This document shows, one piece after another, positions 63,901 to 64,000 of a stretch of 64,000 nucleotides of DNA. The DNA lies in contig JAJVIN010000002.1 of NCBI GenBank assembly GCA_022071945.1, positions 40,941-104,940 on the forward strand. The letters are read 5' to 3'. The notes below the pieces were generated by a model, which was not told where the DNA came from, did no database searches, and saw nothing but the letters and a program-made list of their open reading frames with translations. A program made the position numbers and the translations under genes. Within the stretch, counting starts at the first letter, position 1; the number at the start of each line of letters is the position of its first letter. The stretch comes from Thermoanaerobaculia bacterium. GTDB taxonomy: Bacteria; Acidobacteriota; Thermoanaerobaculia; UBA5066.

Positions 63901-64000
63901 ACCGTGAACTCGTCTCCCTCGGATGCGGGAACGGCCACGTAGCTTCCGAAGTTCTCCGCAGGGGACGTTGGCCCCTCCGTCGGAACGACGAGATAGGAAT
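60960..64000 (-). CDS. Secreted endonuclease/exonuclease/phosphatase-family enzyme with PKD-like, Fn3-like and SLH-like domains (5' truncated by window edge)
   Basis: The frame is open from the window edge (first residues read YLVVPTEGPTSPAENF) to 60960, so the N-terminus lies outside; at least 1012 residues are visible. The EEP domain occupies the first 330 or so, with ASMNVERFFND, GFQEIENIATLR (metal-binding Glu), VVVVHQRS, VGDFNAYE and the closing ADHDPTVAYF. It resembles ExeM/NucH-type extracellular nucleases, which often carry a lamin-tail domain upstream. Then come two PKD-like repeats, two Fn3-like domains, a TIG-like domain and three SLH-like repeats that mirror the subtilase tail. 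Terminator at 60901-60932. Confidence 0.87.
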   Translation of the reverse strand, partial: SYLVVPTEGPTSPAENFGSYVAVPASEGDEFTVASMNVERFFNDVNDGIGEPVPTAVQFQTRLTKLSLQLRNAVRLPDIIGFQEIENIATLRAIRDRVNADAGTQYEAYLFEGNDVGGIDVGFLVKTNRVQVTSVTQENKAETWTNPTGGTETLNDRPPVVLKANILGPAGPYPVTVVVVHQRSLNETELDNATGRRARAKRQAQAESLAKLLSNLQTGSPTPRVICVGDFNAYEVNDGYADVMGTTRGDPAAASEVVINVRNDFVTPDFVELLDLAPASERYSYVYDGHSQNLDHIIVNGPARSVATRLEHARVNAGFPEVLRSDATRPEKVADHDPTVAYFKLPGVAITAPAAACAYSTQTASVADPGGPATYHWAIANGFILGPNNDRVVTFTGIGPLPVTLWVSVNRNGFSSEAQTTVPITPGPIQPFITAPASLCAGATNLSASVDAQTGATYAWTVTGGTLVAGGSTNAILFNAGSGPSVTLGVTVTLNGCARTESKTIPVGSIPSAPGIVNPLSGTTNFTSGYLSWTNTGALEYDVYYDTVTPPQKKVATTSSNFISTPAWFPGTTYYWSVTARTGCGSASSSVASFTTGACPFTGAAPALAAPANGSLGLSRVLVLSWSAVPGAGRYDVYLGPSASPSSLYKISSTPLTSQQVSLNPGTLYFWRVVAVPACGSSAAASSVTYSFTTADSPLKLSSLSPSYVNRWTGGNLSLFGSGFGPGTTPFTSYKGQSAGSLSITSSQSSRIDGFLSPNSLAPAGRYDAGILENGVEQARLLQALAVRAFTDVTENDFYFESSARVVDAGIMEPDFDGGTAGPQFSPSATVLRRDMADYLARAYQWWRTGSTALPAATCVPSGAGSTDFPDVPCTDPDWLAIHWIKTWGVTLGSPCAQGLCFLPENGVDRAQMVTFFERLRQGALLNTLLSTVGETDPGCAQPYPACSGWTDPVLKTAGWPRREVNVAFADRLTVGCSGTPGNNLTMCATSLVTRGEMAEFLGRTIGLVSTP
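62440..62965 (-). repeat. Two PKD/Ig-like repeats in the nuclease
   Basis: Two coding units sharing the plan ITAP-x2-C, Y-x-W-x-I/V-x-NG, and a closing IPV/VPI strand. They are the same family as the four units in the subtilase but more diverged from one another (WAIANG versus WTVTGG). Confidence 0.7.

Overview
This 64 kb window is GC-rich (estimated by eye at about 65 %), densely packed and bacterial. Genes are joined by many 4-bp NTGA start/stop overlaps, and several use TTG or GTG starts. I see no rRNA, tRNA, CRISPR array, transposase, integrase or prophage gene. The gene content and protein style suggest an Acidobacteriota-type genome, possibly the Thermoanaerobaculia/Holophagae side. The hints are Cys-rich S-layer-homology tails on secreted enzymes, a secreted FNPE-type beta protein, kinase plus TPR protein pairs, and a PilT. 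This placement is an inference from style, not from a marker-gene phylogeny.

Layout. (1) 1-10.8 kb: fabG (5' truncated by the window edge), acpP, fabF, then pilT-recX-alaS, a lytic transglycosylase coupled to a TPR/AIM24-like protein, and a reverse-strand LacI-like sensor that lacks a DNA-binding domain. (2) 11-18.2 kb: phosphohexomutase and pgsA (divergent); a reverse operon queG / Nudix-Rieske fusion / [2Fe-2S] ferredoxin / trmB; an AI-2E-type transporter; a PD40 propeller lipoprotein. (3) 18.3-22.6 kb: a coiled-coil methyltransferase and two GT4-type glycosyltransferases, a surface-glycan cassette. (4) 22.4-25.3 kb, reverse: secreted protein, HAD hydrolase, thioredoxin-like lipoprotein and DUF309 protein, with a separate small Ala/Pro-rich lipoprotein. 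(5) 25.6-33.9 kb: the ffh-rpsP-rimM-trmD-rplS-rnhB translation operon followed by a 1337-residue TPR/low-complexity protein. (6) 33.9-45.8 kb: deoxyhypusine-synthase-like protein, OppD/OppF-type ATPases with tandem palindromic repeats at their junction, TolC-like protein, Yip1-like membrane protein, LolD/MacB-type ATPase, then two Ser/Thr kinase + secreted repeat-protein pairs. (7) 45.9-56 kb: hemerythrin; a long reverse gene train (LiaF-like, LytS-like, LytTR regulator, ADP-ribosylglycohydrolase, membrane protein, dprA, rpe, queC, queE); a receiver-PP2C phosphatase; tpx. (8) 56.1-64 kb: two large secreted enzymes, a subtilase and an endonuclease/exonuclease/phosphatase-family protein, sharing one C-terminal architecture of PKD-like, Fn3-like, TIG-like and three SLH-like domains.

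How they fit together. Two loci supply queuosine synthesis (queC/queE early, queG late). The queG operon also encodes two iron-sulfur proteins that could feed electrons to QueG, and a second tRNA-modifying enzyme. Envelope functions dominate the rest: glycan assembly, peptidoglycan cleavage, efflux and peptide transport components, envelope-stress-type signalling, and displayed hydrolases. The strongest leads for novelty are the Nudix-Rieske fusion and its operon, the palindromic repeat array at the oppD/oppF junction, the HTH-less LacI-like/GAF sensor, and the shared display tail of the two secreted enzymes. Everything is read by eye. Domain names rest on recognised motifs, not on database searches.
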